Shown here piece by piece: positions 1-10,532 of a DNA stretch of 64,000 nt. This DNA comes from Oscillospiraceae bacterium. GTDB lineage: Bacteria > Bacillota > Clostridia > UMGS1810. The DNA is taken from the NCBI GenBank assembly GCA_015068705.1, contig SVJZ01000003.1, positions 1 to 64,000 on the forward strand, in the 5' to 3' direction. The position numbers were made by a program, and so were the translations under genes. The notes under the pieces were generated by a model, which did not search any database, was not told the origin of the DNA, and saw only the letters and a program-made list of their open reading frames with translations. Every line of letters begins with the position of its first letter. Position 1 is the first letter of the stretch.

Positions 1-342
1 GGCAAATTGCTCTTTCGCTCCATCCGTTTCAAGCGGTCGCGCAAACGGAACACCCAGTTCCGTTGCGCTAAAAACGCCGCTATGTTGTATAAGGAAAATA
101 ATCGCGGCGTTTTTCCCGCAAAACGAACGCCGCTCACGGCAATTTTTATGCCAATTCGCGCGAATGCAAAAGGTTAAAACCAGAAAGGGAAAGCGAATCG
201 GTAGCCGAAAGAACAATCCCTCAGGCACTTCGTGCCAGCTCCCTTTACACAAGGGAGCCTTTTTTACATCGCACCCTACATCACTGGTTTTGCCCCGTGG
301 CGCAGCCGTGGGGCATTGTCGCCGTGCGTAGCGTGGCGGTTC
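1..342. repeat. Long dispersed repeat, copy 1 (left end cut by window)
   Basis: The stretch is nearly the same as 38684-39026 in the same orientation, with scattered substitutions. It holds several hairpins and no convincing gene: an AACGGAAC/GTTCCGTT hairpin near 52-71, a GCCGC/GCGGC hairpin followed by T residues near 74-114, GGCAC/GTGCC at 224-236 and GCTCCCTT/AAGGGAGC at 238-258 followed by a T run. The last two form a double hairpin seen again at 25676-25735 and 38898-38947. The short ORFs here follow the hairpins and lack ribosome binding sites, so I treat the region as noncoding repeat. Confidence 0.75.
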
Positions 343-495
343 TTCGAAGGATGGCTTCCCTCGGAGAGCGTGGGGGACCGGGGGTATCGCACCCCCGGCA
401 CCTTTTGGGTACTTTTCGGTGGTCGAAAAGTACCAACTGCATGTTTCGCCCGCAGGGCGTAAAACTTCTTGCGGGGTTTGGGGCAGAGCCCCAAT
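343..495 (+). repeat. Dispersed hairpin-rich repeat, inverted partner at 15787-15945
   Basis: The stretch reads as the reverse complement of 15787-15945, with divergence. Shared elements are the CCGGGGGT/ACCCCCGG hairpin, a GGTACTTT...AAAGTACC hairpin, the TCCCTCGGAGAGCG stretch and a terminal GGGGTTTGGGGC-type segment. The two copies differ in the stem of the second hairpin in a way that keeps pairing (TTTTCG/CGAAAA against TTTCG/CGAAA). No gene is supported here. Confidence 0.65.
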
Positions 496-563
496 ATAAA
501 AAATCCTTTTGTCCCCTTGGAATAAAAAAGAATAAAATTTTCATAAAACAAAAAATACCATTT

Positions 564-607
564 TGCTGATAGTTATCAGCAATCATAACAGAAAACGGTG
601 GTATAAT
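564..607 (+). promoter_or_regulatory. Palindromic operator candidate and -10 box before the 640 gene
   Basis: A perfect inverted repeat TGCTGATA-gt-TATCAGCA lies at 564-581, and a TATAAT hexamer at 602-607. The palindrome sits roughly where a -35 box would be, so it could be a repressor or activator site. No clear -35 hexamer is visible. Confidence 0.4.
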
Positions 608-639
608 TAATGTAAAAATAATAAAAAGGAGAAATTATT

Positions 640-933
640 ATGCCCACATTATCCCCAAACCTCATCGACATCACCGACTACACCGCAGAGTTGCAACACA
701 TTTTATCACAAATTGAAGTGCTCTGTGCCGATGTGCTCACCAACTATTTTGACCGCGCTCCGCACTACCCAAAACGAAGTGCATTCATTCGTGCGCACGA
801 TTTCAAAGTTGCCCGTTTGAAAACCGATTTGCTCCATCAGCAGGTGAACGCCGCACTGGAAAGAACATATCAACTGAAAAAACTGGTAACATCCATGAAC
901 CAAACAGACCAAAATCACATAAATCAAGGATAA
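640..933 (+). CDS. Small hypothetical protein, paralogue of the 60233-60493 product
   Basis: This 97-residue protein is preceded by a good ribosome binding site (aaaaaggaga, about 7 nt before the ATG). I do not recognise the family. It aligns with the 86-residue product of 60233-60493 over most of its length: both have LIDI near the N-terminus, then LQH-x-L-x-QIEV, a D followed by a YFD motif, and DF-x-x-AR-x-K-x-DLLH-x-Q towards the C-terminus. The sequence is soluble, with no signal peptide or membrane segment, and looks helical. Both genes sit beside REP-like repeats. Role unknown. Confidence 0.7.
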   Translation: MPTLSPNLIDITDYTAELQHILSQIEVLCADVLTNYFDRAPHYPKRSAFIRAHDFKVARLKTDLLHQQVNAALERTYQLKKLVTSMNQTDQNHINQG

Positions 934-945
934 AGAAAATATTTC

Positions 946-975
946 TTTACAAAATCAGACAAAATATGATATAAT
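946..975 (+). promoter_or_regulatory. Sigma-A promoter of the structured leader RNA
   Basis: TTTACA (946-951) and TATAAT (970-975) are separated by 18 bp. Transcription would start near 982, exactly where the closing stem of the downstream RNA begins. Confidence 0.7.
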
Positions 976-981
976 CTTTTT

Positions 982-1129
982 GGGCACACAGATACATATT
1001 TTTTTGCTATAAGAACAGAATACCTTGGTAAAAGGTGTTCTCTCTTTTCCTGTTCTTATAGCAAAGGGAATGTGTGCCCACACATAGAGGGACGCTTTTT
1101 CGGTGCGTCCTTCGGGGCGCACTTTTTTT
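982..1129 (+). ncRNA. Structured leader RNA with terminator (orphan riboswitch-like)
   Basis: The start of the transcript pairs perfectly with a distal segment (GGGCACACA 982-990 with TGTGTGCCC 1071-1079) and encloses a 13-bp perfect stem (1006-1018 with 1050-1062) topped by a small ACCTT/AAGGT hairpin. The 3' closing strand can instead pair with ACACAT at 1080-1085. Further on, GGACGC (1090-1095) can pair with GCGTCC (1105-1110), but the same bases form a terminator hairpin, GTGCGTCC-ttcg-GGGCGCAC (1103-1122), followed by seven T. Such exclusive pairings are typical of a transcription attenuator. A ribosome binding site and a 64-codon ORF follow. It matches no class I can name. The shape recalls 6S RNA but is about half the length. 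Confidence 0.6.
1103..1129 (+). terminator. Intrinsic terminator closing the leader RNA
   Basis: GTGCGTCC-ttcg-GGGCGCAC with one G-U pair and a T7 tail. It overlaps an alternative hairpin (1090-1110). Confidence 0.8.
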
Positions 1130-1161
1130 GTGCAAAATTTTTAAAGGAGAGGTTTTTTATT

Positions 1162-1356
1162 TTGGAAATAAAGATTGACACAAAATCTATATCTTATATT
1201 ATTGAAGAAATGAAAATCCAAAAAACCATGCGTGAGCTGGAAGAGTTGGACCGCAAGACCGGATTCATGAGGAAAGGCATGGCCAAAACATGGGACGCCC
1301 TATGCGACAAAATCCCGGAATTGCATGACCAAAAGGGAAAGTATGCGGTAGAATAA
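1162..1356 (+). CDS. 64-residue hypothetical protein downstream of leader RNA
   Basis: A TTG start at 1162 is preceded by aaaggagag about 10 nt upstream. No in-frame ATG is as well placed: the frame opens at 1072, but that part lies inside the RNA terminator. The product is charged and helical, rich in Lys and Glu, with no signal or membrane segment and no motif I recognise. It is followed at once by its own terminator (1361-1388), so the leader RNA and this ORF form a self-contained unit. It might be the gene controlled by the leader, or a small unrelated ORF. Confidence 0.5.
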   Translation: MEIKIDTKSISYIIEEMKIQKTMRELEELDRKTGFMRKGMAKTWDALCDKIPELHDQKGKYAVE

Positions 1357-1360
1357 TTAA

Positions 1361-1388
1361 AACCACCTGTAAAACAGGTGGTTTTTTT
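1361..1388 (+). terminator. Intrinsic terminator after the 64-residue ORF
   Basis: AACCACCTGT-aaa-ACAGGTGGTT followed by a T run. Confidence 0.85.
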
Positions 1389-1389
1389 G

Positions 1390-1469
1390 CGGGCTGTCGG
1401 GGACGCCAGCCCCTACAACTACACGAACAATATTTTTTGTAGGGGTCGGCTATAGGCATCGGCCCCTAC
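1390..1469. repeat. Two REP-like units (1390-1416 and 1439-1469)
   Basis: The unit at 1390-1416 is a class A element on the minus strand: it ends in CCCCTAC and its stem is GGGCTG/CAGCCC. The unit at 1439-1469 is longer (31 bp), starts with GTAGGGG and ends with CCCCTAC, and its inner stem is imperfect. Confidence 0.75.
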
Positions 1470-1495
1470 AATTTACGTATCATCACCGTTTTCCC

Positions 1496-1550
1496 GTAGG
1501 GAAGCACCTATGTGTGCTTCCGTCGGAACGACACGCAGGTCGTTCCCTAC
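1496..1550. repeat. BIME-like pair of 27-bp REP units, class B
   Basis: A plus-strand unit (1496-1522, starts GTAGGG, stem GGAAGCAC/GTGCTTCC) is followed after 1 nt by a minus-strand unit (1524-1550, ends CCCTAC, stem GGAACGAC/GTCGTTCC). The two stems differ at paired positions, so pairing is conserved while sequence is not. The GTAG feet lie at the two outer ends. Confidence 0.8.
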
Positions 1551-1573
1551 GAAAAACCATTGCATATGAATTT

Positions 1574-1628
1574 GTAAGGAACAGCCTATGCGCGCTCCCG
1601 TCGGAACGACACGCAGGTCGTTCCCTAC
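1574..1628. repeat. BIME-like pair, left unit degenerate
   Basis: The right unit (1602-1628) is identical in stem and loop to 1524-1550. The left unit (1574-1600) starts GTAAGG instead of GTAGGG and its stem is broken. It is a second copy of the pair at 1496-1550, spaced 78 bp from it. Confidence 0.7.
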
Positions 1629-1647
1629 AATGTTTGTACAAATATCA

Positions 1648-1680
1648 AAAAAGAGAGCAGAATTTCTGCTCTCTTTTTTC
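1648..1680 (-). terminator. Terminator of the dnaA-gyrA operon
   Basis: A perfect AGAGAGCAGAA/TTCTGCTCTCT hairpin flanked by A and T runs ends directly at the gyrA stop codon. It is symmetrical and could work on both strands. Confidence 0.8.
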
Positions 1681-4173
1681 TTATTCTTCTGTATTTTCTG
1701 CCGGTGTTTCCTGCTCTGCAGGCTCAGCATCATCCTCTTCTTCCTTGGCACAACGCTCGATGGAGGTTACTGCAATGCCGTCTTCCAACCGCATTACCCT
1801 TACGCCTTGAGTTACTCTGCCGTATTCACTGATTTCGGATGCATCGGTACGGATAATGACACCGTCCGAGGTGATCATCATGATATCATCCTCCGGCTCT
1901 ACCACCTTCATACCTGCCACCGGACCGGTTTTATCGGTCAAGCGGTAACCGGTTACACCCTTTCCGCCACGATACTGGAGTTTAAATTCATCCAGCGGTG
2001 TTCTCTTGCCGTAACCAAATTCGGTAACGGTAAGCAGGCTCGCACCCTCGCGACAGATTTCTGCACCAATCACATAGTCATCCTTACCCACACGGATGGC
2101 GGTAACACCCGTTGCACCACGTCCCATGGGACGAACATCTCGTTCTGCAAACTTGATGCACATACCCTGCTTGGTGCCCAGAATGATATCATTTTCGCCG
2201 TCGGTGAGTTTTACCTCAATGAGTTCGTCCTCTTCACGAAGACCGATTGCAATGAGTCCGCCCTTGCGTGCGGTGTTGTATTCCATCAGTCCCGTCTTTT
2301 TCACAAAGCCCTGCTTGGTAACCATGGTAAGATATTGCCCGTCGGCAAACTCGCGCACCGGAATCATAGCGGTAATCTTTTCGTCCGGCTCGATGGGGAG
2401 CAGATTTACAATCGCCGTTCCCTTTGCCTGACGCCCTGCCTCGGGAATCTGATAGGCTTTTAATTTATACATTCTGCCCTTATTGGTAAAGAAGAGCAGA
2501 TGTGCATGAGTGGATGCAATAAAGAGGGTTTCCACTACGTCTTCCTCACGGGTGGAAAGACCCGAAACGCCTCTGCCACCACGATGCTGCGCATGGTAAG
2601 TATTGACCGGCAGACGTTTCACATACCCGAAGTGGGTCATGGTAACCACATTATCCTCTTCTTCAATCAAATCCTCAATATCAATCTCATCGGTGGAAAT
2701 GCAAATCTCGGTGCGGCGATCATCACCATATTTATCGGCAATGACTTTTAGCTCGTCCTTGATGATATCGCACACCAGTTTTTCATTGACCAGCACTTCT
2801 TTTAAGTATGCAATGGTTTTGGAAAGTTCTTCCAGTTCATTTTCAATCTTTTCTCTTTCCAATCCCTGCAAACGTGCAAGACGCATATCCAAAATTGCCT
2901 GTGCCTGCACATCCGAAAAACCAAACCGGGTGATGAGGTTTTCTTTTGCATCATTATAACTATTGCGGATGATGGAAATGATTTCATCAATGTGGTCGAG
3001 TGCTTTTTTGAGCCCTTCCAATAAATGCGCACGCGCCTCTGCCTTACGCAGGTCAAATTTTGTGCGGCGGATGATGATATCCTTTTGGAATTCGATGTAA
3101 TGATCCAGAATCTGACGTAAGTTAAGCACTTTGGGCTGATTGTCCACCAGTGCCAGCATGATCACGCCAAATGCCTCCTGCATCTGGGAATATTTATAAA
3201 GCTGATTGAGAATAATATTGGCATTGGCGTCACGGCGCACCTCGATAACCACGCGGATACCGTCGCGGTCGGATTCGTCGCCGATATAGGTGATGCCGTC
3301 AATGCGTTTTTCCTTAACCAGTTCGGCAATTCGTTCAATCATACGCGCCTTGTTTACCTGATAGGGCAGCTCGGTAACCACGATACGCTGTTTTCCGCCG
3401 TCCATCTCCTCAATTTCTGCCCGTGCACGCATGATAATTCTGCCGCGACCGGTGGTGTAGGCATCATAGATACCTTTTTTGCCCATAATGAGTCCACTGG
3501 TGGGGAAGTCGGGACCTTTGATGTGCTCGATGAGCTCCTCAATGGTAATTTCGGGGTCATCAATGATGGCAACAATGCCGTCCACCAGCTCACGCAGGTT
3601 GTGGGGCGGAATGTTGGTTGCCATACCAACTGCGATACCCGACGAGCCGTTTGCCAGAAGTGCCGGGAAACGGGTGGGAAGTACCACAGGCTCTTTTCTG
3701 TTTTCGTCAAAGTTGGGCTGGAAATCTACCGTTTCTTTTTCAATATCTTCCAGCATGGCGGTACCGATTTTACTCATTCTCGCCTCGGTATAACGATAAG
3801 CAGCGGCAGGGTCGCCGTCTACCGAACCAAAGTTACCATGACCGTCTACCAGAGGATAACGCAGCGAAAAATCCTGTGCCATACGCACCAGTGCATCATA
3901 AACAGATGCGTCACCATGCGGATGGTACCGACCGAGCACGTCACCGACGGTGGTCGCACACTTTCTGTGCGGTTTGTCGGGGGTGAATCCATCCTCATTC
4001 ATGGTATATAAAATTCTGCGGTGAACGGGTTTCAAACCGTCACGCACATCGGGCAGTGCACGCCCTGCGATAACACTCATTGAGTATGCGATGTAGGACT
4101 TTTTCATTTCCTTACTAATCTCAACGGGTAGTATTTTTTGTCCTTCAAAAATGGACTGATCCAGTTGATCCAT
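1681..4173 (-). CDS. gyrA: DNA gyrase subunit A
   Basis: DNA gyrase A (about 830 aa) carries the breakage-reunion domain and the C-terminal beta-pinwheel that wraps DNA. With GyrB it introduces negative supercoils using ATP. Visible features are the winged-helix motif with HPHGD, the catalytic Tyr in [11 protein letters not shown] (about residue 128), and pinwheel repeats with RGGRG and RGGKG in place of a canonical GyrA box. At the position equivalent to E. coli Ser83 there is Ala (HGDASVYD), a residue associated with lower intrinsic quinolone sensitivity in other species. I chose the ATG at 4173 over the upstream GTG because AAAGGA lies 11 nt before it. It is the last gene of the dnaA operon and follows gyrB by 34 nt. 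Confidence 0.97.
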   Translation of the reverse strand: MDQLDQSIFEGQKILPVEISKEMKKSYIAYSMSVIAGRALPDVRDGLKPVHRRILYTMNEDGFTPDKPHRKCATTVGDVLGRYHPHGDASVYDALVRMAQDFSLRYPLVDGHGNFGSVDGDPAAAYRYTEARMSKIGTAMLEDIEKETVDFQPNFDENRKEPVVLPTRFPALLANGSSGIAVGMATNIPPHNLRELVDGIVAIIDDPEITIEELIEHIKGPDFPTSGLIMGKKGIYDAYTTGRGRIIMRARAEIEEMDGGKQRIVVTELPYQVNKARMIERIAELVKEKRIDGITYIGDESDRDGIRVVIEVRRDANANIILNQLYKYSQMQEAFGVIMLALVDNQPKVLNLRQILDHYIEFQKDIIIRRTKFDLRKAEARAHLLEGLKKALDHIDEIISIIRNSYNDAKENLITRFGFSDVQAQAILDMRLARLQGLEREKIENELEELSKTIAYLKEVLVNEKLVCDIIKDELKVIADKYGDDRRTEICISTDEIDIEDLIEEEDNVVTMTHFGYVKRLPVNTYHAQHRGGRGVSGLSTREEDVVETLFIASTHAHLLFFTNKGRMYKLKAYQIPEAGRQAKGTAIVNLLPIEPDEKITAMIPVREFADGQYLTMVTKQGFVKKTGLMEYNTARKGGLIAIGLREEDELIEVKLTDGENDIILGTKQGMCIKFAERDVRPMGRGATGVTAIRVGKDDYVIGAEICREGASLLTVTEFGYGKRTPLDEFKLQYRGGKGVTGYRLTDKTGPVAGMKVVEPEDDIMMITSDGVIIRTDASEISEYGRVTQGVRVMRLEDGIAVTSIERCAKEEEDDAEPAEQETPAENTEE

Positions 4174-4207
4174 TATGGTCACATTCCTTTCTTTTAGGAA
4201 TTATTTT

Positions 4208-6386
<2,179 letters not shown>

Positions 6387-6401
6387 ATCCCTTGCCCCCT
6401 T

Positions 6402-7472
6402 TTACTGTATAATCCTGCCGTTTTCAATTTTGAAATAAGCTGCATCGTTGGATATGCGTTCGGGTTCGGTGCAGGTAAGAAATACCTGCTTATCACTGAT
6501 ATTGCCCAAGAGATAGGCACGCCTTCCCTCATCCAGCTCGCTCAAAATATCGTCCAGCAACAAAACGGGATATTCTCCCATAAATTCTTTTATCACTTCG
6601 CACTCGGCAAGTTTTGTTGCAATCACGCAGGTTCGTACCTGCCCTTGCGAGCCGAATCTGCGAAGACTTTTACCAGAAAGGCATGGTTCAAAATCATCCC
6701 GATGCGGACCCACCAAGGTCATACCATGCTCCAGCTCGCGCTCGAAATTTCTTTCCAACTGAGCAATATAAGCATCGATATCGTGATAATCACCCTTTAC
6801 CCCAGGCATGTAGGAAAATGAAAGTGTTTCCTTGCCGCCGGTAATTTCTCCGGTAAAATGTGCGGCATATTTTTCTATCTCACGGATTGCCTTTTCCCGG
6901 TAATCACAGATGGCACTGCCGTATTGCGCAAGGGTTTCATTCCACACCGAAATGCTGTCTTTCACCGATGGTGCACGGGTTTTCAGCAGGTGATTGCGCT
7001 GATGTAATATGCGGTAATAGCTCATCAGGGTTTTAAAATATACCGGTTTGATCTGGCTTAAAAATCCGTCTAAAAATTGTCTGCGCACACCCGGACCGTC
7101 CTTGATGAGTGAAAGGTGATCAGGGGTAAACACCACCACATTGAAAAAACCGACCAGTTCACTCAATCTGGATATGGGTACCCCGTTTAAGGATGCACTT
7201 TTTTTATCGGCAATGATAATCTCACCGGTATGCTCCATCCCACGGGAAGAAAAACGGATGTTTAAGGTTGCTCTCTCTTCTCCAAAGCGGATTGCCTCGC
7301 AATCCCTTACTGTGCGGTAGGATTTTCCATTGGAGAAAAGGGAGATTGCCTCAACCAGATTGGTTTTTCCCTGCCCGTTTGCGCCATGTAAAATATTAAA
7401 AGACGGATGCGGTTTTAAAAAAACCTTGTCATAATTGCGGAAATGCTCCGCCCTTAATTCTATGATTCGCAT
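6402..7472 (-). CDS. recF: DNA replication and repair protein RecF
   Basis: RecF (356 aa) is an SMC-like ABC ATPase that helps load RecA on gapped DNA with RecO and RecR. The Walker A motif GANGQGKTN lies near residue 31, the signature is FGSQGQ and the Walker B is VLLLDDILSELD near residue 300. The N-terminal RAEHFRNYDK is typical. It overlaps the end of yaaA by 13 nt, and its start lies within that gene, which indicates translational coupling. Confidence 0.97.
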   Translation of the reverse strand: MRIIELRAEHFRNYDKVFLKPHPSFNILHGANGQGKTNLVEAISLFSNGKSYRTVRDCEAIRFGEERATLNIRFSSRGMEHTGEIIIADKKSASLNGVPISRLSELVGFFNVVVFTPDHLSLIKDGPGVRRQFLDGFLSQIKPVYFKTLMSYYRILHQRNHLLKTRAPSVKDSISVWNETLAQYGSAICDYREKAIREIEKYAAHFTGEITGGKETLSFSYMPGVKGDYHDIDAYIAQLERNFERELEHGMTLVGPHRDDFEPCLSGKSLRRFGSQGQVRTCVIATKLAECEVIKEFMGEYPVLLLDDILSELDEGRRAYLLGNISDKQVFLTCTEPERISNDAAYFKIENGRIIQ

Positions 7473-7684
7473 ACTTGAAGTCGGATGTGGTCATCCTCAT
7501 AATCCACCGCAACTTCGTCACCCGGATAGAGCTTTCTGCCACGGCGGGTTTCTAACTTCCCATTTACCTTGATAAATCCGCCGGTTGCGAGAAATTTTGC
7601 ATCGGTTCCAACCTCAACCACGCCTGCAAATTTCAAAAACTGGTCTAATTTGATAAATGGGGTGGAAATGATAATCTGTTCCAT
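7460..7684 (-). CDS. yaaA: S4-domain RNA-binding protein YaaA
   Basis: A 74-residue single-domain S4 protein found between dnaN and recF in most Firmicutes, probably an RNA-binding factor linked to ribosome assembly. The S4 fold is shown by IKLDQFLKFAGVVEVG, FIKVNGKLETRRGRKL and the PGDEVAV end. The upstream GTG is possible, but AGGAG lies 5 nt before the ATG at 7684, so I use that start. Confidence 0.92.
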   Translation of the reverse strand: MEQIIISTPFIKLDQFLKFAGVVEVGTDAKFLATGGFIKVNGKLETRRGRKLYPGDEVAVDYEDDHIRLQVCES

Positions 7685-7692
7685 AAGCACTC

Positions 7693-8802
7693 CTAATTTT
7701 TCAGTCGGATGGGCAGCACCATATAAAGGAATGCGTTACCCTCGACCGGTTTTATGACACACGGCGACAGGGAAGAATTAAATTCCAAAATTGCCGTGGG
7801 AACTTCCACTGCATGCAGTGCATCCAAAAGCAGCTTGGATGCAAGACCAATGCGAAGATTGGCTCCTTCCATCCCTACCTCAACCGCATCGTTAAAATCG
7901 CCGCGTTTGGTCTGGCAACTGACCAAAATGGAAGAATCGGCAATATTTAAAATGATGGGGATGTCGGGATTATCATAGCTTACCATCACTGCTGCACGCT
8001 CGATGGATTCGGTTACTTTTTTCACATCCACCGTAAGCGTTGTCTGACGGTCTACCGGAATGATTTTTTTATAATCGATAAATTCACCCTCCAGCAAACG
8101 GGTGATGATGGTGTAGTGATCATAGCGGAACATCACATTATTTTCTTCAATCACAATATCGATGATGGTTTCATCATCCTTTAAAATTTTCAAAAGCTCC
8201 GAAAGCACTTTGCCGGGAACTACAAATTCCATGCCGTCACCCTTGATTTCGGGAATAACCTGGCGACGGATGGCAAGGCGGTATCCGTCTACCGAAATAA
8301 CCGTAAGGGTGCTTCCCTCCACCTCAAATTTGGAGCCGGTCAAGATGGGTTTATTTTCATTGGTGGAAATGGCAAACAAGGTGTCTTTGATGATGGATTT
8401 CAAATCACGGGAGTAAAGCTTTAATTCCCGTCCACCTTCTATCTTGTTCATTTTGGGGTAACCTTCTGCAGAAAGTGCCAGGAGAGTAAATTTTACCTTC
8501 TTTTCCCGGATGGTAACCACGCCGGTATCGTCCGAGGAAAATTCAATCTTTCCGTCCGGCATTCTTTTTACAATGTCCGAAAAAATACGGGCATCCAGTA
8601 CTAAAGATCCGGTTTCTTTGACATCGGCATCAAAGGTGCTTTCGATGAAAAGCTCCAAATCACTTCCGGTTAAGCGGATGGTGTTTTCGGTAGCATCAAT
8701 TTTTACGCCTTTTAATATTTCCACCGCACTTGCGGGGTTTGCCGCTTTTGCCACAATGGAAAGGCTTTGGGCAAGTACATCCTTTTCGCAGGTAAATTTC
8801 AT
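7693..8802 (-). CDS. dnaN: DNA polymerase III beta sliding clamp
   Basis: The processivity clamp of the replicase (369 aa), a ring-forming dimer of three repeated domains per subunit. The start MKFTCEKDVLAQ, the central DAVEVG stretch and the end YMVLPIRL are characteristic, the last being the hydrophobic-cleft tail that binds polymerase and other clients. The ribosome site AGGAGG lies 6 nt before ATG. It lies downstream of dnaA across the origin region (8803-9023). Confidence 0.97.
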   Translation of the reverse strand: MKFTCEKDVLAQSLSIVAKAANPASAVEILKGVKIDATENTIRLTGSDLELFIESTFDADVKETGSLVLDARIFSDIVKRMPDGKIEFSSDDTGVVTIREKKVKFTLLALSAEGYPKMNKIEGGRELKLYSRDLKSIIKDTLFAISTNENKPILTGSKFEVEGSTLTVISVDGYRLAIRRQVIPEIKGDGMEFVVPGKVLSELLKILKDDETIIDIVIEENNVMFRYDHYTIITRLLEGEFIDYKKIIPVDRQTTLTVDVKKVTESIERAAVMVSYDNPDIPIILNIADSSILVSCQTKRGDFNDAVEVGMEGANLRIGLASKLLLDALHAVEVPTAILEFNSSLSPCVIKPVEGNAFLYMVLPIRLKN

Positions 8803-9023
8803 GGCGTCCTCCTAAATAAATAGAATAATTAAATAATAAATTTTAGTAGTAGTAGCAGTAGGGGAATGGATAATGTGGATATCCGTCCAAAACCGCTTGA
8901 CATATGTAATAGAGCATACTTTATTATGGTGGATAACAAAGTTTTTATTTTTTATGGATTGTGAATAAAATAGTATCCACATTTTTAAAAACAAGTTATC
9001 CACGTTGATGGTGTGGATAGAAA
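8803..9023. other. oriC: Replication origin (oriC) candidate in the dnaA-dnaN gap
   Basis: This 221-bp gap holds six consecutive trinucleotides matching the DnaA-trio pattern (TAG TAG TAG TAG CAG TAG, 8844-8861), followed by a G run (8861-8864) and near-consensus DnaA boxes at 8865-8873 and 8874-8882. An AT-rich tract lies on the dnaN side (8815-8843). This order matches the basal unwinding site described in B. subtilis. More near-consensus boxes occur at 8929-8935, 8974-8981, 8996-9004 and 9011-9019. A perfect box lies on the other side of dnaA at 10409-10417, so the origin may be bipartite. Confidence 0.75.
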
Positions 9024-10352
9024 TTACTGTTGCTTGATATTCTTGATGATATCGTCAATTGCTGCGTGGATATTTGCATCTTTTTTATAATCGTCTTCAA
9101 TTTTTCGAATGCCGTGCATGATGGTGGTGTGATCCTTTTTTCCAAAAATCTGTGCTGTTTTGGTTAAGGGTAAATCAAGCAGTGTCTGGATGATATACAT
9201 GGCAATCTGTCTGGGATAGGAAATATCGCGTGTTTTCTTGGAAGATTTTAAATCGTTTTCCCGCAAAGAAAAATGATTTTCCACTGCCGAAATAATCATT
9301 TCGGGGGTGATTTTTTTCTTATTAGTTATATTAAAATCTTTCAGTGCTTCCTCTGCCAGCGACATATTGATATCTTTTTGCATGAGCCGGTGATAGGAAA
9401 TGATTTTTTTGATGGCTCCTTCCAGTTCACGGATGTTGGATGTGATTTTGGATGCCACATAACGCAATATTTCATCATCAATTTCAATATTTAACTGGGT
9501 TGCCTTTTTCTTGATGATGGCAACTCTGGTTTCAAAATCGGGTGGATTGATATCGGCAATGATGCCGGATGCCAGACGGGTGCGAAGTCTCTCTTCCAGC
9601 GTAACCAGCTCTTTTGGCGGACGGTCGGATGTGATGATGATTTGTTTGTTTGCCTGATGCAGGGTATTAAAGGTGTGGAAAAATTCTTCCTGCGTACCCT
9701 CTTTACCGCCGATAAACTGGATATCGTCAATCATCAGAAGGTCGATTGCACGGTATTTTTCACGAAATTCTTCTGTGCGGTCATCCTTGATGGAATTGAT
9801 GAGGTCGATGGTAAATTTTTCACTCGACACATACATAATTTTTTTGTGCGGTGCCTTTTGTAATACCATATTTCCAACCGCGTGCATGAGGTGAGTTTTT
9901 CCAAGTCCCACACCGCCGTAGAGGAAAAGAGGGTTGTACATATTATTAACACCCTCGGACACTGCAAGACATGCCGCATGTGCAAACTGGTTTGATTTGC
10001 CGATAACGAAAGAAGAAAAGGTATAATCGGGATTTAAATCATTTCTGCGTACCGGTTCAGGCTCACTGAATACGGCGGCCGGAGCAGGAACCGGTGCGGC
10101 GGATTCGCCTCTTACCCGGATGGAAATGTAATAATCCTGATTGGTCTGTAAAAAGACGGCATTTTTAATCAAATCAATATAACGGGTCTGGATGATGTTT
10201 TTGCTAAAATCGTAAGGTACCTCTAATGTGATTTCATTTTCCGAAATATCCACAGGAATGATGGGTTCTATCCACGTAGAAAAACCCACCTCTGAAATTT
10301 CCGGCTTGATAATTTCCAAGGTTTTCAGCCATAAATTCGTAAGATGTTCCAT
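9024..10352 (-). CDS. dnaA: Chromosomal replication initiator DnaA
   Basis: DnaA (442 aa from the ATG at 10352) opens oriC and recruits the helicase. Domain I starts MEHLTNLWLKTLEIIKPEIS; domain III has Walker A GGVGLGKTHLMHA, Walker B LLMIDDIQFIGG and sensor II; domain IV ends with the DnaA-box-binding helices DISYPRQIAMYI and KDHTTIMHGIRKI. The longer reading frame adds 14 residues upstream, but GGGGGAT lies just before the ATG at 10352, so the extension is rejected. The gene is read from a good promoter at 10451-10479, and a perfect DnaA box at 10409-10417 in its leader suggests autoregulation. Confidence 0.98.
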   Translation of the reverse strand: MEHLTNLWLKTLEIIKPEISEVGFSTWIEPIIPVDISENEITLEVPYDFSKNIIQTRYIDLIKNAVFLQTNQDYYISIRVRGESAAPVPAPAAVFSEPEPVRRNDLNPDYTFSSFVIGKSNQFAHAACLAVSEGVNNMYNPLFLYGGVGLGKTHLMHAVGNMVLQKAPHKKIMYVSSEKFTIDLINSIKDDRTEEFREKYRAIDLLMIDDIQFIGGKEGTQEEFFHTFNTLHQANKQIIITSDRPPKELVTLEERLRTRLASGIIADINPPDFETRVAIIKKKATQLNIEIDDEILRYVASKITSNIRELEGAIKKIISYHRLMQKDINMSLAEEALKDFNITNKKKITPEMIISAVENHFSLRENDLKSSKKTRDISYPRQIAMYIIQTLLDLPLTKTAQIFGKKDHTTIMHGIRKIEDDYKKDANIHAAIDDIIKNIKQQ

Positions 10353-10408
10353 AATAATCCCCCATGTAAAAAATCCTTCCACAAACCCTTCCACATGTGT
10401 GGACGGAA

Positions 10409-10479
10409 TGTGGATAAAATCAATTAAAATTCGCTGTTTTCGTCCACTATATTATAGCAAATTTTATCAAATTTTTCAA
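10409..10479 (-). promoter_or_regulatory. dnaA promoter and DnaA box
   Basis: On the minus strand TTGAAA (10474-10479) and TATAAT (10451-10456) are 17 bp apart. Downstream, between start point and gene, lies a perfect TTATCCACA box (10409-10417). This fits autoregulation by DnaA or a second part of oriC. Confidence 0.7.
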
Positions 10480-10532
10480 CCTTTTTTTTGAAATTATATA
10501 AAGGAAGAAACTATTTTTTTTGTGCAAAAATA

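Noticed and set aside
982-1129. 6S RNA (ssrS)
   Set aside because: Closing stem and bubble recall 6S, but the enclosed part is about 98 nt, half the normal size, and a terminator overlapped by an alternative hairpin lies in the same leader. I keep it as an unassigned structured leader.
1588-2463. 291-codon plus-strand frame over gyrA
   Set aside because: Antisense shadow of gyrA, starting in repeat sequence and the terminator.
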